This document shows, piece after piece, positions 7,290 through 16,229 of a DNA stretch of 46,893 nt. Position numbers and translations under genes: made by a program. The number at the start of each line of letters is the position of its first letter. Positions within the stretch are counted from its first letter, which is position 1. The DNA comes from UBA9865 sp035647835 (GTDB lineage Bacteria; Bacillota; Dethiobacteria; Dethiobacterales; Dethiobacteraceae), in assembly GCA_035647835.1 (NCBI GenBank), contig DASRMS010000105.1, positions 1-46,893 of the forward strand, given 5' to 3'. The notes below the pieces were generated by a model. That model worked only from the letters and a program-made list of their open reading frames with translations. It searched no databases and was not told the DNA's origin.

Positions 7290-9233
7290 TTAGCCAGTCT
7301 GACCAATAGCAGCTAAATCACTAAATTGGCTGTTATAAATGTCAGCGTAGAAGCCGTCCATCTCCAGGAGTTCGGCATTAGTACCTTTTTCCACAACGTC
7401 CCCATTATCCATTACCAAAATTAAGTCTGCATCACGAACTGTAGAAAGACGGTGAGCAATAACAAAATTGGTACGACCTTTCATTAACTGACCCATTGCT
7501 TTCTGGATAAGAATTTCTGTCCGTGTATCAACACTACTGGTTGCTTCATCCAGAATCAAAATATCTGGATCGGCCAAAATTGCACGGGCAATGGTCAGTA
7601 ATTGTCTTTGTCCTTGTGAGATATTGGACGCTTCCTCATTTAAGATGGTATCATAACCTTCCGGCAGGGTCCGGATAAAGTGGTCAGCATGAGCTGCTTT
7701 CGCGGCCTTAACAATTTCTTCTTCTGTTGCTCCTTCTCGACCGTAAGCAATATTATCATGAATTGTGCCTTTAAAGAGCCAAGTATCCTGGAGCACCATA
7801 CCAAAAATACTGCGTAGTGTACTACGTTTAATGTCACGCAGCTCAATGCCGTCAATAGTAATCCTGCCTTCATTGACCTCATAGAAACGCATTAGCAGAT
7901 TAACTAGTGTTGTTTTCCCTGCTCCAGTAGGACCTACAATGGCGATAGTTTGACCAGATTGGACATCAATGTTCATATCCTTCATGAGGATGCTGTCTTC
8001 GGCATAACCAAATTTGACATGCTCAAAACGCACATTCCCCTTAGGCACAAATTCAGCCAGCGCCTGCTCACCATCAGCTACTTCTTCCTCTTCATCCAGC
8101 AGCTCAAAGACACGTTCAGCGGCCGCAATGGTTGATTGAAAGATATTGGCAATGTTGGCGGCGTTAGTAATGGGTTGACTGAATTGGCGAGAGTATTGGA
8201 AAAATGCCTGCACATTACCAATGGTAATTGCACCTTGTGTAACAAAAATACTACCCACAACAGCTACCAGGACGTAAGCGATATTGTTTACAAAGCCAAT
8301 GAGCGGCATGATAATACCGGAGACAAACTGTGCTTTCCACCCAACATCATACAAGCGCTCATTAATATCATTAAATTCAGCTACAGATTTATGTTCGTGG
8401 TTAAAAGCCTTTACTATTAGGTGCCCACCATACATTTCTTCCACATGGCCATTCATATTCCCTAATTCTCTCTGCTGGGCAGCAAAGAACTTTTGTGACT
8501 GTCGCGCAACAAGCGTGGTAATAATAATGGACAAAGGAATAGAAACTAAAGTAATCAACGTTAACCAGCCGCTAATTGTGAGCATCATAAATAACACACC
8601 GAAAAAAGTTACCACAGACTCGATTACTTGGGCCAAACTTTGCTGCAGAGTCCTGGCAATGAGATCCATGTCATTAGTTACACGACTTAGAATTTCACCG
8701 TGTGTTTGAGCATCATAATACTTAAAGGGCAACCGTGACATTTTTTCACTTACTTCAAGACGCATATCATAGACTGTTTTTTGGGAAACGCTCGCCATGA
8801 TGTAATGCTCAAAATATCTGAAGGCAGCTGCAGTAATATAGAGACCAATAAGCATCAGTAAGATCTGACGAATACGCGCAAAATCAATCCCGCCACCACT
8901 GACATTATTAACTCTATCCATCATACCTTCGAAGATCAAGGTTGTGGCCTGCCCTAAAATTTTAGGACTAACGGTAGTAAAAACAGTGCCGAGTACAGCT
9001 GCTATAAATACCAAGAGCAGCGTTAACCAGTGTGGTTTTAAATATTTTATCAAGCGTCCAGTAGTCTTTTTAAAGTTTTTTGGTTTTTCTGTCGGCATTC
9101 CAACCCGTCCGCCAGGACCATGACCACCCCCTGGTCCGCGTCGTGGGCCACGCCCCGGACCACCAGCGGGTGGAGTACCAGGAGGGCCGCCTGGACGAGA
9201 AGCGGCGTTTTGGGAACGATTACTATTACTCAT
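7290..9233 (-). CDS. ABC exporter half-transporter, consensus-Walker-B subunit
   Basis: Type IV (MsbA-like) multidrug exporter half, 647 residues. A 45-residue tail rich in Gly, Pro and Arg precedes six transmembrane helices (about 65-350) and a nucleotide-binding domain: Walker A GPTGAGKT (434-441), Q-loop Q482, Walker B ILILDE with catalytic E563, and H-loop H594. The signature motif is NISQGQ (537-542) instead of LSGGQ. With the adjoining 575-residue subunit, which has an intact signature but a defective Walker B, it should form a heterodimer with one active and one degenerate ATP site, as in TM287/288. The ATG at 9233 overlaps the end of the upstream subunit gene by four bases. Substrate unknown; a drug or lipid is likely. 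Confidence 0.92.
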   Translation of the reverse strand: MSNSNRSQNAASRPGGPPGTPPAGGPGRGPRRGPGGGHGPGGRVGMPTEKPKNFKKTTGRLIKYLKPHWLTLLLVFIAAVLGTVFTTVSPKILGQATTLIFEGMMDRVNNVSGGGIDFARIRQILLMLIGLYITAAAFRYFEHYIMASVSQKTVYDMRLEVSEKMSRLPFKYYDAQTHGEILSRVTNDMDLIARTLQQSLAQVIESVVTFFGVLFMMLTISGWLTLITLVSIPLSIIITTLVARQSQKFFAAQQRELGNMNGHVEEMYGGHLIVKAFNHEHKSVAEFNDINERLYDVGWKAQFVSGIIMPLIGFVNNIAYVLVAVVGSIFVTQGAITIGNVQAFFQYSRQFSQPITNAANIANIFQSTIAAAERVFELLDEEEEVADGEQALAEFVPKGNVRFEHVKFGYAEDSILMKDMNIDVQSGQTIAIVGPTGAGKTTLVNLLMRFYEVNEGRITIDGIELRDIKRSTLRSIFGMVLQDTWLFKGTIHDNIAYGREGATEEEIVKAAKAAHADHFIRTLPEGYDTILNEEASNISQGQRQLLTIARAILADPDILILDEATSSVDTRTEILIQKAMGQLMKGRTNFVIAHRLSTVRDADLILVMDNGDVVEKGTNAELLEMDGFYADIYNSQFSDLAAIGQTG

Positions 9234-10957
9234 GCTATTTCCTCCTCTGTAAGCTGTGAAGAAACAATCTCCTGGTAAACAGGATTGCTGGCCATTAATT
9301 CTCTATGTGTGCCCATGCCAACCACTTCACCATCATCGAGCACAATAATACGATCAGCATCCATAACAGTACTAACACGCTGTGCTACGATTAAAACAGA
9401 AGCTTCAGTTGTCTCACTTTTGAGAGCAGCGCGCAGCCTGGCATCGGTCTTAAAGTCAAGTGCAGAAAAGCTATCGTCAAAGATATAGATCTCCGGTTTC
9501 CGTGCTAACGCTCTAGCAATGGAAAGACGCTGTTTCTGTCCGCCAGAAACGTTGGCACCGCCCTGAGCAATCATTGAATCAAAACCATCGGGCATTGACT
9601 TTACAAAATCACTAGCCTGTGCTATTTCTACAGCATGTTCTATTTCCGCATCAGTAGCTTCTTCCTGACCAAAACGAATATTTTCAGCTACAGAACCGGA
9701 GAAAAGTACCGCTTGTTGTGGCACATAACCGATTTTTTCACGCAGCTGTACTTGTGACATCTCACGAATATCCACGTCATTGATCAGAATACTGCCACTA
9801 TCGAGCTCGTAAAAACGCAGCAAAATACTAGACATCGTTGATTTACCAGAGCCTGTGCCGCCAATAATGGCTGTTATCTCACCAGGCCCGGCGGTGAAGT
9901 TAATGTTTCGTAAGGCTGGACGCTCGGCTCCTGGATAGCTAAATGTAACATCCTTGAATTCTACCCGTCCGTGCGCTTCCTCCGCCGTTTTCTCCACACT
10001 CGGGTCACTAATACTGGGCACTGTTTCCAGTACTTCATTAATCCGGTTGGCTGAGGCAGCAGCGCGCGGGATCATCACAAAAATCATGGAAAGACTAAAC
10101 ATCGAAAACATAATATGCGTTCCATACTGGATAAATGCCATTAAATCACCTGTCATCATCTCGCCATAACTGATACGAATGCCTCCAAACCAAACAATAG
10201 CAATCGTGGTCAAGTTCATGACCATCATCATCCCAGGCATCATCAGCGACATGATCCGATGGACGCGAATAGAAGTATTGGTATAATCAAGGTTTGCCGT
10301 CTCAAAACGTTTTTTCTCGTAGTCCTCACGACTAAAAGCTCGTATGACACGCATACCAGTCAGTCTTTCCCGCAGAACCAGATTTAGAGTGTCTAGTTTA
10401 GTCTGGATAGCGCGAAAAAGAGGTGACCCTTTACGTCCAACAAAAGTTATAAAGCCGAAGAGTAAAGGCAGCGCCACGACAAAAATCAGGGAGAGTTTAG
10501 CATCTTTAGAAACTGCCAAAATAAGACCACCAATACTCATCACAGGCGCCATTACCATCATCCTGATGGCCATAACGAGCATCATCTGGATCTGTGTAAC
10601 ATCGTTTGTGGTACGAGTAATCAGAGAAGCAGTACCGAATTTATCGAACTCATGCAGTGAAAAGTTTTCCACATGGGCAAATACTTTGGTGCGCAAATTA
10701 CGCGCAAAGCCCATCGCTGACTTGGAGGCGAAATAGTTGGAAGCTACTGCACAGATGCCCCCAAAGGCGGCAATAGCTAACATTAAACCACCAATGCGCG
10801 CAATAATCTGAGTATCACCATTAACAATCCCTTTATTAACAATATCCGCTGTTAAAGTTGGCAGAAATAAGTCAGTTAAAGCACGTACAACTACCAAGAT
10901 TAGCGCTATAGCTACCTGAAATTTAAAGGGCTTTAACTCACGTAAAATTTTTAACAC
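9230..10957 (-). CDS. ABC exporter half-transporter, degenerate-site subunit
   Basis: Partner of the downstream 647-residue subunit. It has 575 residues: six transmembrane helices (about 12-300), Walker A GGTGSGKS (366-373), canonical signature VSGGQKQ (470-476), and Walker B YIFDDS (491-496), where aspartate D495 replaces the catalytic glutamate. The switch histidine is replaced by glutamine Q526 (AQRVST). These two losses are the known marks of the non-hydrolysing site in heterodimeric exporters. I chose GTG at 10957: it follows the MarR stop by seven bases, with GGAGTG inside the end of the MarR gene as ribosome site. The open frame extends to 11017, inside MarR. Transcription is from the MarR-controlled promoter at 11540-11568. 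Confidence 0.9.
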   Translation of the reverse strand: MLKILRELKPFKFQVAIALILVVVRALTDLFLPTLTADIVNKGIVNGDTQIIARIGGLMLAIAAFGGICAVASNYFASKSAMGFARNLRTKVFAHVENFSLHEFDKFGTASLITRTTNDVTQIQMMLVMAIRMMVMAPVMSIGGLILAVSKDAKLSLIFVVALPLLFGFITFVGRKGSPLFRAIQTKLDTLNLVLRERLTGMRVIRAFSREDYEKKRFETANLDYTNTSIRVHRIMSLMMPGMMMVMNLTTIAIVWFGGIRISYGEMMTGDLMAFIQYGTHIMFSMFSLSMIFVMIPRAAASANRINEVLETVPSISDPSVEKTAEEAHGRVEFKDVTFSYPGAERPALRNINFTAGPGEITAIIGGTGSGKSTMSSILLRFYELDSGSILINDVDIREMSQVQLREKIGYVPQQAVLFSGSVAENIRFGQEEATDAEIEHAVEIAQASDFVKSMPDGFDSMIAQGGANVSGGQKQRLSIARALARKPEIYIFDDSFSALDFKTDARLRAALKSETTEASVLIVAQRVSTVMDADRIIVLDDGEVVGMGTHRELMASNPVYQEIVSSQLTEEEIA

Positions 10958-10964
10958 GTACGTA

Positions 10965-11435
10965 TCACTCCGTTTCACCAGCAAATTTAGTAGGTGTACT
11001 ATTGCGTAGATAGTCAAAACATTCTACCAGCAATTCAATTAACTGCTGACTTTTTTCTTCACCTAAATGCTTAACCAAGCCATAAAACTCTGAGAAAAAT
11101 TCATCAGCAGCTGCTTGTATGGTTTCCTCTCCCTTCGTTGTCAGTACGACACGAATGGAGCGCCGATCTTGGGGATCAGTTGTTCGTTCTACCAACCCGC
11201 TGCTTTCTAAACTATTCACGAGCTGCGTAACCGTTGGTGAGGTTACACGCATAACATGGCTTAAATCAGAGATGCGCGCACCGCAGCCCTGCATAGTTAG
11301 ACTTTTTTTCACGCCAAAAAGGATACGCAACTCACTGTTCTTTAGTCCTGGAATAGGACACCCTCGATGCAGACGCCTAAAGCGCGAAAATAAATCCATC
11401 AGTTTCTGTGTAGTTTCTCGGTCCGCATTATCCAT
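10965..11435 (-). CDS. MarR family transcriptional regulator
   Basis: 156-residue winged-helix dimeric repressor. The HTH and wing lie at about 55-110, including VTSPTVTQLVNSLESSGLV and the wing DPQDRRSIRVVLT, a typical MarR pattern. It is the first gene of an operon with the two ABC exporter halves, and the ribosome site of the next gene lies in its last codons. A perfect 17-bp inverted repeat overlaps its promoter, so autorepression and ligand-induced expression of the exporter are likely; this is inference from position. ATG at 11435 has AGGGGGG upstream. Ligand unknown. Confidence 0.93.
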   Translation of the reverse strand: MDNADRETTQKLMDLFSRFRRLHRGCPIPGLKNSELRILFGVKKSLTMQGCGARISDLSHVMRVTSPTVTQLVNSLESSGLVERTTDPQDRRSIRVVLTTKGEETIQAAADEFFSEFYGLVKHLGEEKSQQLIELLVECFDYLRNSTPTKFAGETE

Positions 11436-11511
11436 TTAGTCCCCCCCTCGAGTAAATTTATCGCCAAAAATGAGTACTGACTACCTCCTCTACATTTTTT
11501 CTCCCAGACAA

Positions 11512-11548
11512 AAATATAATTAGGTAGGTAGCCTACCTAATTATATTT
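11512..11548. promoter_or_regulatory. MarR operator, 17-bp perfect inverted repeat
   Basis: AAATATAATTAGGTAGG, spacer TAG, and its exact reverse complement. The right arm contains the -10 box of the marR promoter. Binding would block RNA polymerase. Confidence 0.82.
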
Positions 11549-11568
11549 GATTTCATTTTGAATTGCAA
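11540..11568 (-). promoter_or_regulatory. Sigma-A promoter of the marR-ABC operon
   Basis: On the minus strand TTGCAA (11563-11568), 17-bp spacer, perfect TATAAT (11540-11545) inside the operator. The leader is about 98 bases. Confidence 0.78.
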
Positions 11569-11613
11569 CTGCTTTTTTTTAAATTGTGAAAAAAGTTTTA
11601 AGCTTTACTATCT

Positions 11614-13188
11614 TCAACCTGATTGCAGTAAATCCTCTTCTTTTAGCACGGGAAAAATCAGTTCTACCTCAAATAAATCACCGACGATCTTGATGTTAAA
11701 CTTACCACCCTGTATTTCTGCTAAACTTCTAGCAATGGAAAGCCCGAGCCCGCTTCCTTCAGTATGACGTGCTTTATCACCACGCACAAAACGCTCCATT
11801 AATTCTTCCGGTGAGATATTTAATTTCTCTGCAGAGATGTTTTTGATGATTAATTTCATTTCAGTAGCTGTGGCTTCAAGATCAAGATAGACACGCGTCT
11901 GAGGCTGGGCATATTTTTTAACATTAGAAAAAAGATTTTCTAATAAGCGGCTCAAATGACGGCGATCTCCGTTGATGACAACTTTTTCTCCTGGTACTGT
12001 CTGAATTACTTCTAGCCCCCGCTCACGCAGACGTTCGTCATATTCACCGGTAATCTGCTTCAGCAGTTCATTGACATTAATCTCTGTCAAATCTACAGTA
12101 AGATTACCTGTGCTGGCCTTTGAAGCTTCCATTAAATCTTCAATTAAATCTTTTAAGCGATAAGATTTTTGCTCAAGGACATCTAAATAAGCAAGCGCCT
12201 GCTCATTTTCTAAGGCTGTTTTCTTCAAGAGGTCTACATAATTAATAATGGAAGTCAGCGGTGTTTTAATATCATGTGAGACATTAGTGATCAGTTCTGT
12301 CTTTAATCTCTCACTGCTCATTCTTTCTTCCACAGCCTTTTGTAAACCTGCACTAATGGCATTTAAGGCTTGTGCCTGTTCTTTAAAAGTGAGGGTAAAT
12401 TTGGTGCTGTCCAAGTTTACTTTCAGCTGCCCGGCAGCAATTTTCTGCATGTTTTGTTTAAGCTGTGAGACCTGCAGCGCCAGATAAAGAATAAAGAGCA
12501 GCACGGCCGAATTAAACATGAGAAAAAAGAGCATTGCCAAACCACTATGCATATTAAAAATAACCGTGATATTAATCAGACCAAAAATAATTACGGCTAC
12601 TCCTGCCTGATATACTTCAGTCAAATGAAGAAAAATTTTCCTCAACAGGTCATAAAGACGATAAAAAAGGGTGTTGGTTAATAATGTCTGTGTCCTTAAC
12701 CTTTTAACAATGGTAATACACCACAGCATAAAGATGCTGTAGAGATAAAAAAGAATTAAACTTAAGTAGATACCAAGCCCCACATCTGTGCTTAGGTCAT
12801 AGTAGCTGGTGATGGTGCCTATGCCAAGTCCGCCAGTAATGGGCAGGATGATTACACCCAGTAAAAATAAAGTTCCACAGCCAAGAGAGATTAAATCTGT
12901 TGGAATGCGATCCCATCTATTTAGGACAAGTTCTTCACTGTTCCTTTGAGTTCCTGCTGCTGCCAAGAGAAAGGAAAAGAGCAAAATACTTACGACAATG
13001 GTTAAGGGCAGCATAATACCCGCGCTAGTTAAGAACCAGGAGAAAGGCCAGATATTGCGCACTACTAATTCTTCAATCCTTCCTCCCACCACGAAGTTAT
13101 AAGCAGAGATCAGTAGGATGTAACCGTTCAGATAGAGTAAGCAGAAGGCGCTGATCTTGGCGGTTAAGCTATACTTTAGCTCTTTCAC
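11614..13188 (-). CDS. Sensor histidine kinase of the VanY-linked two-component system
   Basis: 524-residue membrane histidine kinase. Six or more hydrophobic segments occupy residues 10-240 with little extracellular loop, suggesting sensing in or near the membrane. A HAMP-like segment leads to the H box VSHDIKTPLTS with H305, the N box ENLFSNVKKYA (N422) and the G box GSGLGLSI (478-485). It is the third gene of an operon after the carboxypeptidase and the regulator. The GTG start at 13188 follows the regulator stop by two bases, with GAGAGG in the last regulator codons as ribosome site, so translation is coupled. It would phosphorylate the adjacent regulator. The signal is unknown; a cell-wall signal is inferred from the VanY neighbour. 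Confidence 0.92.
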   Translation of the reverse strand: MKELKYSLTAKISAFCLLYLNGYILLISAYNFVVGGRIEELVVRNIWPFSWFLTSAGIMLPLTIVVSILLFSFLLAAAGTQRNSEELVLNRWDRIPTDLISLGCGTLFLLGVIILPITGGLGIGTITSYYDLSTDVGLGIYLSLILFYLYSIFMLWCITIVKRLRTQTLLTNTLFYRLYDLLRKIFLHLTEVYQAGVAVIIFGLINITVIFNMHSGLAMLFFLMFNSAVLLFILYLALQVSQLKQNMQKIAAGQLKVNLDSTKFTLTFKEQAQALNAISAGLQKAVEERMSSERLKTELITNVSHDIKTPLTSIINYVDLLKKTALENEQALAYLDVLEQKSYRLKDLIEDLMEASKASTGNLTVDLTEINVNELLKQITGEYDERLRERGLEVIQTVPGEKVVINGDRRHLSRLLENLFSNVKKYAQPQTRVYLDLEATATEMKLIIKNISAEKLNISPEELMERFVRGDKARHTEGSGLGLSIARSLAEIQGGKFNIKIVGDLFEVELIFPVLKEEDLLQSG

Positions 13189-13190
13189 TT

Positions 13191-13889
13191 TTATAACCTC
13201 TCTATCTTATACCCCAAACCCCAGACAACCTTAATATAGATGGGGTTCTTGGGATCGATCTCAATCTTTTCCCGTAAATGGCGAATATGCACAGACACCA
13301 AATTATCAGAAGCAACAGGTGCTTCCTGCCAAACTTTCTCATAGATCTGGTCAGTAGAAAATACCCTGCCCTTGTTGATAAGCAAAAGTTTTAAGATATT
13401 GTATTCAAGGGGTGTCAAGTTCACTGGTTTGTCATCTACAGTCACCAGCTTTTGTTGATCATCCAAAACTAGACCGCCTGAAGCGTAGACATCCGCTTTG
13501 ACTTCTCGGCTGCCAAGGGAAGCATATCTGCGTAGTTGTGCTTTTACTCTGGCAATTAACTCCAGTGGGTTAAAAGGTTTGGTTAGATAATCATCAGCAC
13601 CCATATTTAAGCCTAAAATCTTATCAGTATCCTCACTTTTAGCACTCAACATAATAATGGGGATATTTTTATCTTCACGGATTTTTACTGTAGCGCGGAT
13701 GCCGTCCATTTCTGGCATCATGATATCCATAATAACTAAATCTACTTGTTCGCTGTTAAGAATTGCTAAAGCTTCTCTGCCATTGTAAGCTGTCTTAATC
13801 TGATAGCCTTCATTTGCTAGATAGATCTCAATGGCGGCGACAATCTCTTTATCATCATCACACACCAAAATATTAAACTGACCCATCAC
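13191..13889 (-). CDS. OmpR-family response regulator (VanR-like)
   Basis: 232-residue regulator with receiver domain (acidic pocket DDD at 11-13, phosphoacceptor D55 in LVIMDIMMPEMDG, S82, K104 in LTKPF) and a C-terminal OmpR/PhoB winged helix (about 130-230, with LTPLEYNILKLLL and VSVHIRHLREKI). It would be phosphorylated by the kinase encoded next. It starts two bases after the carboxypeptidase stop. GTG 13889 and ATG 13886 are adjacent; GAAGGGG upstream is spaced better for GTG, but both are possible. Likely targets include its own operon. No direct repeats were identified with confidence. Confidence 0.93.
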   Translation of the reverse strand: MMGQFNILVCDDDKEIVAAIEIYLANEGYQIKTAYNGREALAILNSEQVDLVIMDIMMPEMDGIRATVKIREDKNIPIIMLSAKSEDTDKILGLNMGADDYLTKPFNPLELIARVKAQLRRYASLGSREVKADVYASGGLVLDDQQKLVTVDDKPVNLTPLEYNILKLLLINKGRVFSTDQIYEKVWQEAPVASDNLVSVHIRHLREKIEIDPKNPIYIKVVWGLGYKIERL

Positions 13890-13891
13890 AA

Positions 13892-14767
13892 CTACACCGC
13901 CCCTTCATCAATATCACCTATTTCGACAGTGACTATATAATGACCTGTGCCATCACAAGAAAGTTGATAGTTTAAATCCTCTGGTATCTCAATACAATTT
14001 TCTCGGGTCTTCACACGATAGACGAGATAGTTTTGTGTCTCAGTCTTAATTTGGTAGACAGTCCCAGGGTTAAGTGCCGCCAGGTATTCCTCCAGACAGA
14101 GCTTGCTTTCCGCCATCACCGCCGCATGAGGTATACCTACATAGCGAAAGTGCCACGGTTCATAAGGGATCCCCGTAATCTCCGCCTTTTCCTGCGGATA
14201 GCGCATAATAAAGCCGTACTGATGAGCATGTTCAACTAACCAGGCACCCTGCCGGCTAGACAAAAAGGAATTAAAACCGTTCCTTAATATTTGCAGATCA
14301 ATAGCCAATCCCAGTTCATGCTCACTAGTACCAGGTTTAGCAACATAATCTTTATCTGCCGCCTCACGGTAAAGCTGTGCTTGTTCTGCCGCACTGCGAT
14401 AGCCGCTAGTAATAACAAGATTGTTCATACCAGCAGCTTGTGCCGCCTCAATCATCAATTCTGCCTGCTGTAGTGTTTTTTCCTCTAGCATAGTATCAGC
14501 CGTCTTTAACGGCAGATGACCATACGCCGGTACCAGTGTAAAAGCAGACTCTCCAACGGTAATGGGCAATGCTTCGTTAACCAGTAATAAATGGTAGTCA
14601 TTGTCGCACTGCGGCACTGGTACTGTAGTAACAGCAATCATCTCGGTCTTCACCCTCTGCAGCGTTGTCTGATTAGTCACTTGCTCTTGTTCTAAAAAAA
14701 CTAGTTCCACAACGCCTAATAACAGCAAGGCTGCCAAACTTAATTTAAGCATCTTATACTTTTGCAT
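13892..14767 (-). CDS. D-Ala-D-Ala carboxypeptidase, VanY/M15B family
   Basis: Membrane-anchored zinc D,D-carboxypeptidase that trims the terminal D-Ala from peptidoglycan pentapeptides. 291 residues: an N-terminal signal anchor (5-25), then the M15 domain with SGYRS (121-125), the zinc motif SEHELGLAID (148-157; H150, D157) and EPWHFRYV (203-210; catalytic E203, zinc H206). A C-terminal extension of about 70 residues follows. First gene of an operon with the OmpR regulator and kinase. VanY with VanRS is the order of functions in glycopeptide resistance clusters, but no D-Ala-D-Lac ligase or VanHX genes are here, so this is better read as a wall-remodelling module. ATG at 14767 with GAGGTGATG upstream. 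Confidence 0.92.
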   Translation of the reverse strand: MQKYKMLKLSLAALLLLGVVELVFLEQEQVTNQTTLQRVKTEMIAVTTVPVPQCDNDYHLLLVNEALPITVGESAFTLVPAYGHLPLKTADTMLEEKTLQQAELMIEAAQAAGMNNLVITSGYRSAAEQAQLYREAADKDYVAKPGTSEHELGLAIDLQILRNGFNSFLSSRQGAWLVEHAHQYGFIMRYPQEKAEITGIPYEPWHFRYVGIPHAAVMAESKLCLEEYLAALNPGTVYQIKTETQNYLVYRVKTRENCIEIPEDLNYQLSCDGTGHYIVTVEIGDIDEGAV

Positions 14768-14879
14768 GCGAATGTCATCACCTCTATAATGACATTCTAC
14801 CCGAGATTTTCTAACTTCCAGGAAGGAAACTCTTAAGTATTTCTTAATTCGCGGCCGCTAGTTTCACTTACATAACAAA

Positions 14880-14901
14880 GCCGCCAAGTTTCCCTGACGG
14901 C
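14880..14901 (-). terminator. Weak terminator after the aldo/keto reductase
   Basis: Eight-bp stem with two wobble pairs (GCCGTCAG/TTGGCGGC), loop GGAAAC, then TTTGTT on the minus strand. Confidence 0.5.
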
Positions 14902-14922
14902 CTGCTAACTCCATAGTATACA

Positions 14923-16080
14923 CTAATTTCTTTCATAATCCTTGCCTTCACCTAGCACGCCATGTACTTTAGGCATCCATTCGCTAATGAGAATGCCTTG
15001 CGGGCATTTTTCTTCACAAATACGACATTCCAGACAGCTGCCAGCGCGCATTGCTTCCGTCAGAAAATGCTGATAGGTGCCACGGGCTCCAGTAAGATCG
15101 TCATACATAAAGCCTTCATTGTAAGTTTTAAAATTGCGCGGGATCTCTATATTATTGGGGCAAGGCATGCAATAAGCACAACCAGTACAAGGAATGGCGG
15201 TTTTCGTCAGAAAGCGCTGGCGTGCTTCAACCATCAATTGCCGTTCTGCTTCACTAAAAGAGTTAACCCCAGACTTGTCCGCAGCTTGGAGATTCTGCTG
15301 AACTTGCTCCATAGTTGACATGCCGCTTAAGACTACAGATACTTCCGGTTGATTCCACAACCACTGCAACGCCCAGTCTACTGGGGAGCGCGTGGGATCA
15401 GCAGCATGGAGTAAGGCAGTGATGTCTTGTGGTGGCTTAACCAGTTTGCCGCCCAGGAGGGGTTCCATGATCACTACCGCCAGGCCTTGGGCCGCAGCAT
15501 ATTGTAGGCCAGCCCTACCAGCCTGGTTTTCAGTATCCATATAATTATATTGGATTTGACAAAAATCCCACTGGTGTCCATCAACTATTTCTTTAAAAGC
15601 TGCCAAGTCGTCATGAAAGGAAAACCCCAGGTAGCGAATACGACCATCTTTTTTCGCCGCTTCTGCTTTTTGCAGTAGATCATATTTAAGGACTACTTGC
15701 TCCCAGGAATTTTTATTCAGACCGTGCAGCAAATAAAAATCAATTTGCTCCGTTTGTAAGCGTGATAATTGTTCCGTGAGAAAGCGCTCAAAATCCTCAG
15801 CATGCTTGTAAAAACGAATTGGTGATTTGGTAGCTAACCTCACTTTTTCTCGATAACCATCCTGTAATGCTTTACCAACCACTACTTCGCTTTGACCATG
15901 ATGATAGGGCCATGCTGTATCAACATAATTAACACCCTGGTCAATCGCATGACGAATCATGTCAATTGCTTCATACTCAACAATGTTAGCCTGATTACCA
16001 TCAGTTGTTGGCAGACGCATCGCGCCAAAACCCAAAGCCGAAACCTGCCAATCCAGGCGACCAAATTTTCTGTACTGCAT
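14923..16080 (-). CDS. Aldo/keto reductase with C-terminal [4Fe-4S] domain
   Basis: 385 residues. Residues 1-285 form an aldo/keto reductase barrel with catalytic D54, Y59, K85 and a histidine in FYLLHGL. Residues 290-385 carry two ferredoxin-like cysteine clusters, CTGCAYCMPCP and CLECRICEEKCP, each able to hold a [4Fe-4S] cluster. This fused family is common in anaerobic Clostridia and presumably links electron transfer to carbonyl reduction, but its substrate is not known. ATG at 16080 with AAAGGGG upstream. It lies alone between terminators at 14880 and 16185, so it is probably a single transcript. Confidence 0.93.
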   Translation of the reverse strand: MQYRKFGRLDWQVSALGFGAMRLPTTDGNQANIVEYEAIDMIRHAIDQGVNYVDTAWPYHHGQSEVVVGKALQDGYREKVRLATKSPIRFYKHAEDFERFLTEQLSRLQTEQIDFYLLHGLNKNSWEQVVLKYDLLQKAEAAKKDGRIRYLGFSFHDDLAAFKEIVDGHQWDFCQIQYNYMDTENQAGRAGLQYAAAQGLAVVIMEPLLGGKLVKPPQDITALLHAADPTRSPVDWALQWLWNQPEVSVVLSGMSTMEQVQQNLQAADKSGVNSFSEAERQLMVEARQRFLTKTAIPCTGCAYCMPCPNNIEIPRNFKTYNEGFMYDDLTGARGTYQHFLTEAMRAGSCLECRICEEKCPQGILISEWMPKVHGVLGEGKDYERN

Positions 16081-16178
16081 CCTGCTGTCCCCTTTCTCTA
16101 CACCTTGTACACATTATACCATCATTTGCCGCGAATTAAAAAAATTCTGCCGCTCTTGAAATGCCTTTTAACAACAGA

Positions 16179-16213
16179 AGAAAAAATTAAGTCCGCACTG
16201 TGCGGACTTAATT
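16179..16213 (-). terminator. Strong intrinsic terminator
   Basis: Thirteen-bp perfect stem AATTAAGTCCGCA/TGCGGACTTAATT with loop CTG, followed on the minus strand by a T-run. It ends the lipoprotein gene. Confidence 0.88.
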
Positions 16214-16229
16214 GCTGTCGTGAAGCTAT

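Noticed and set aside
6992..7306. A 104-codon open frame on the minus strand
   Set aside because: Its protein has no coherent pattern and lacks a ribosome site; the same stretch in another frame encodes the 53-residue membrane protein.
13892..14767. Glycopeptide (vancomycin) resistance cluster
   Set aside because: Only VanY- and VanRS-like genes are present; VanH, a D-Ala-D-Lac ligase and VanX are absent.
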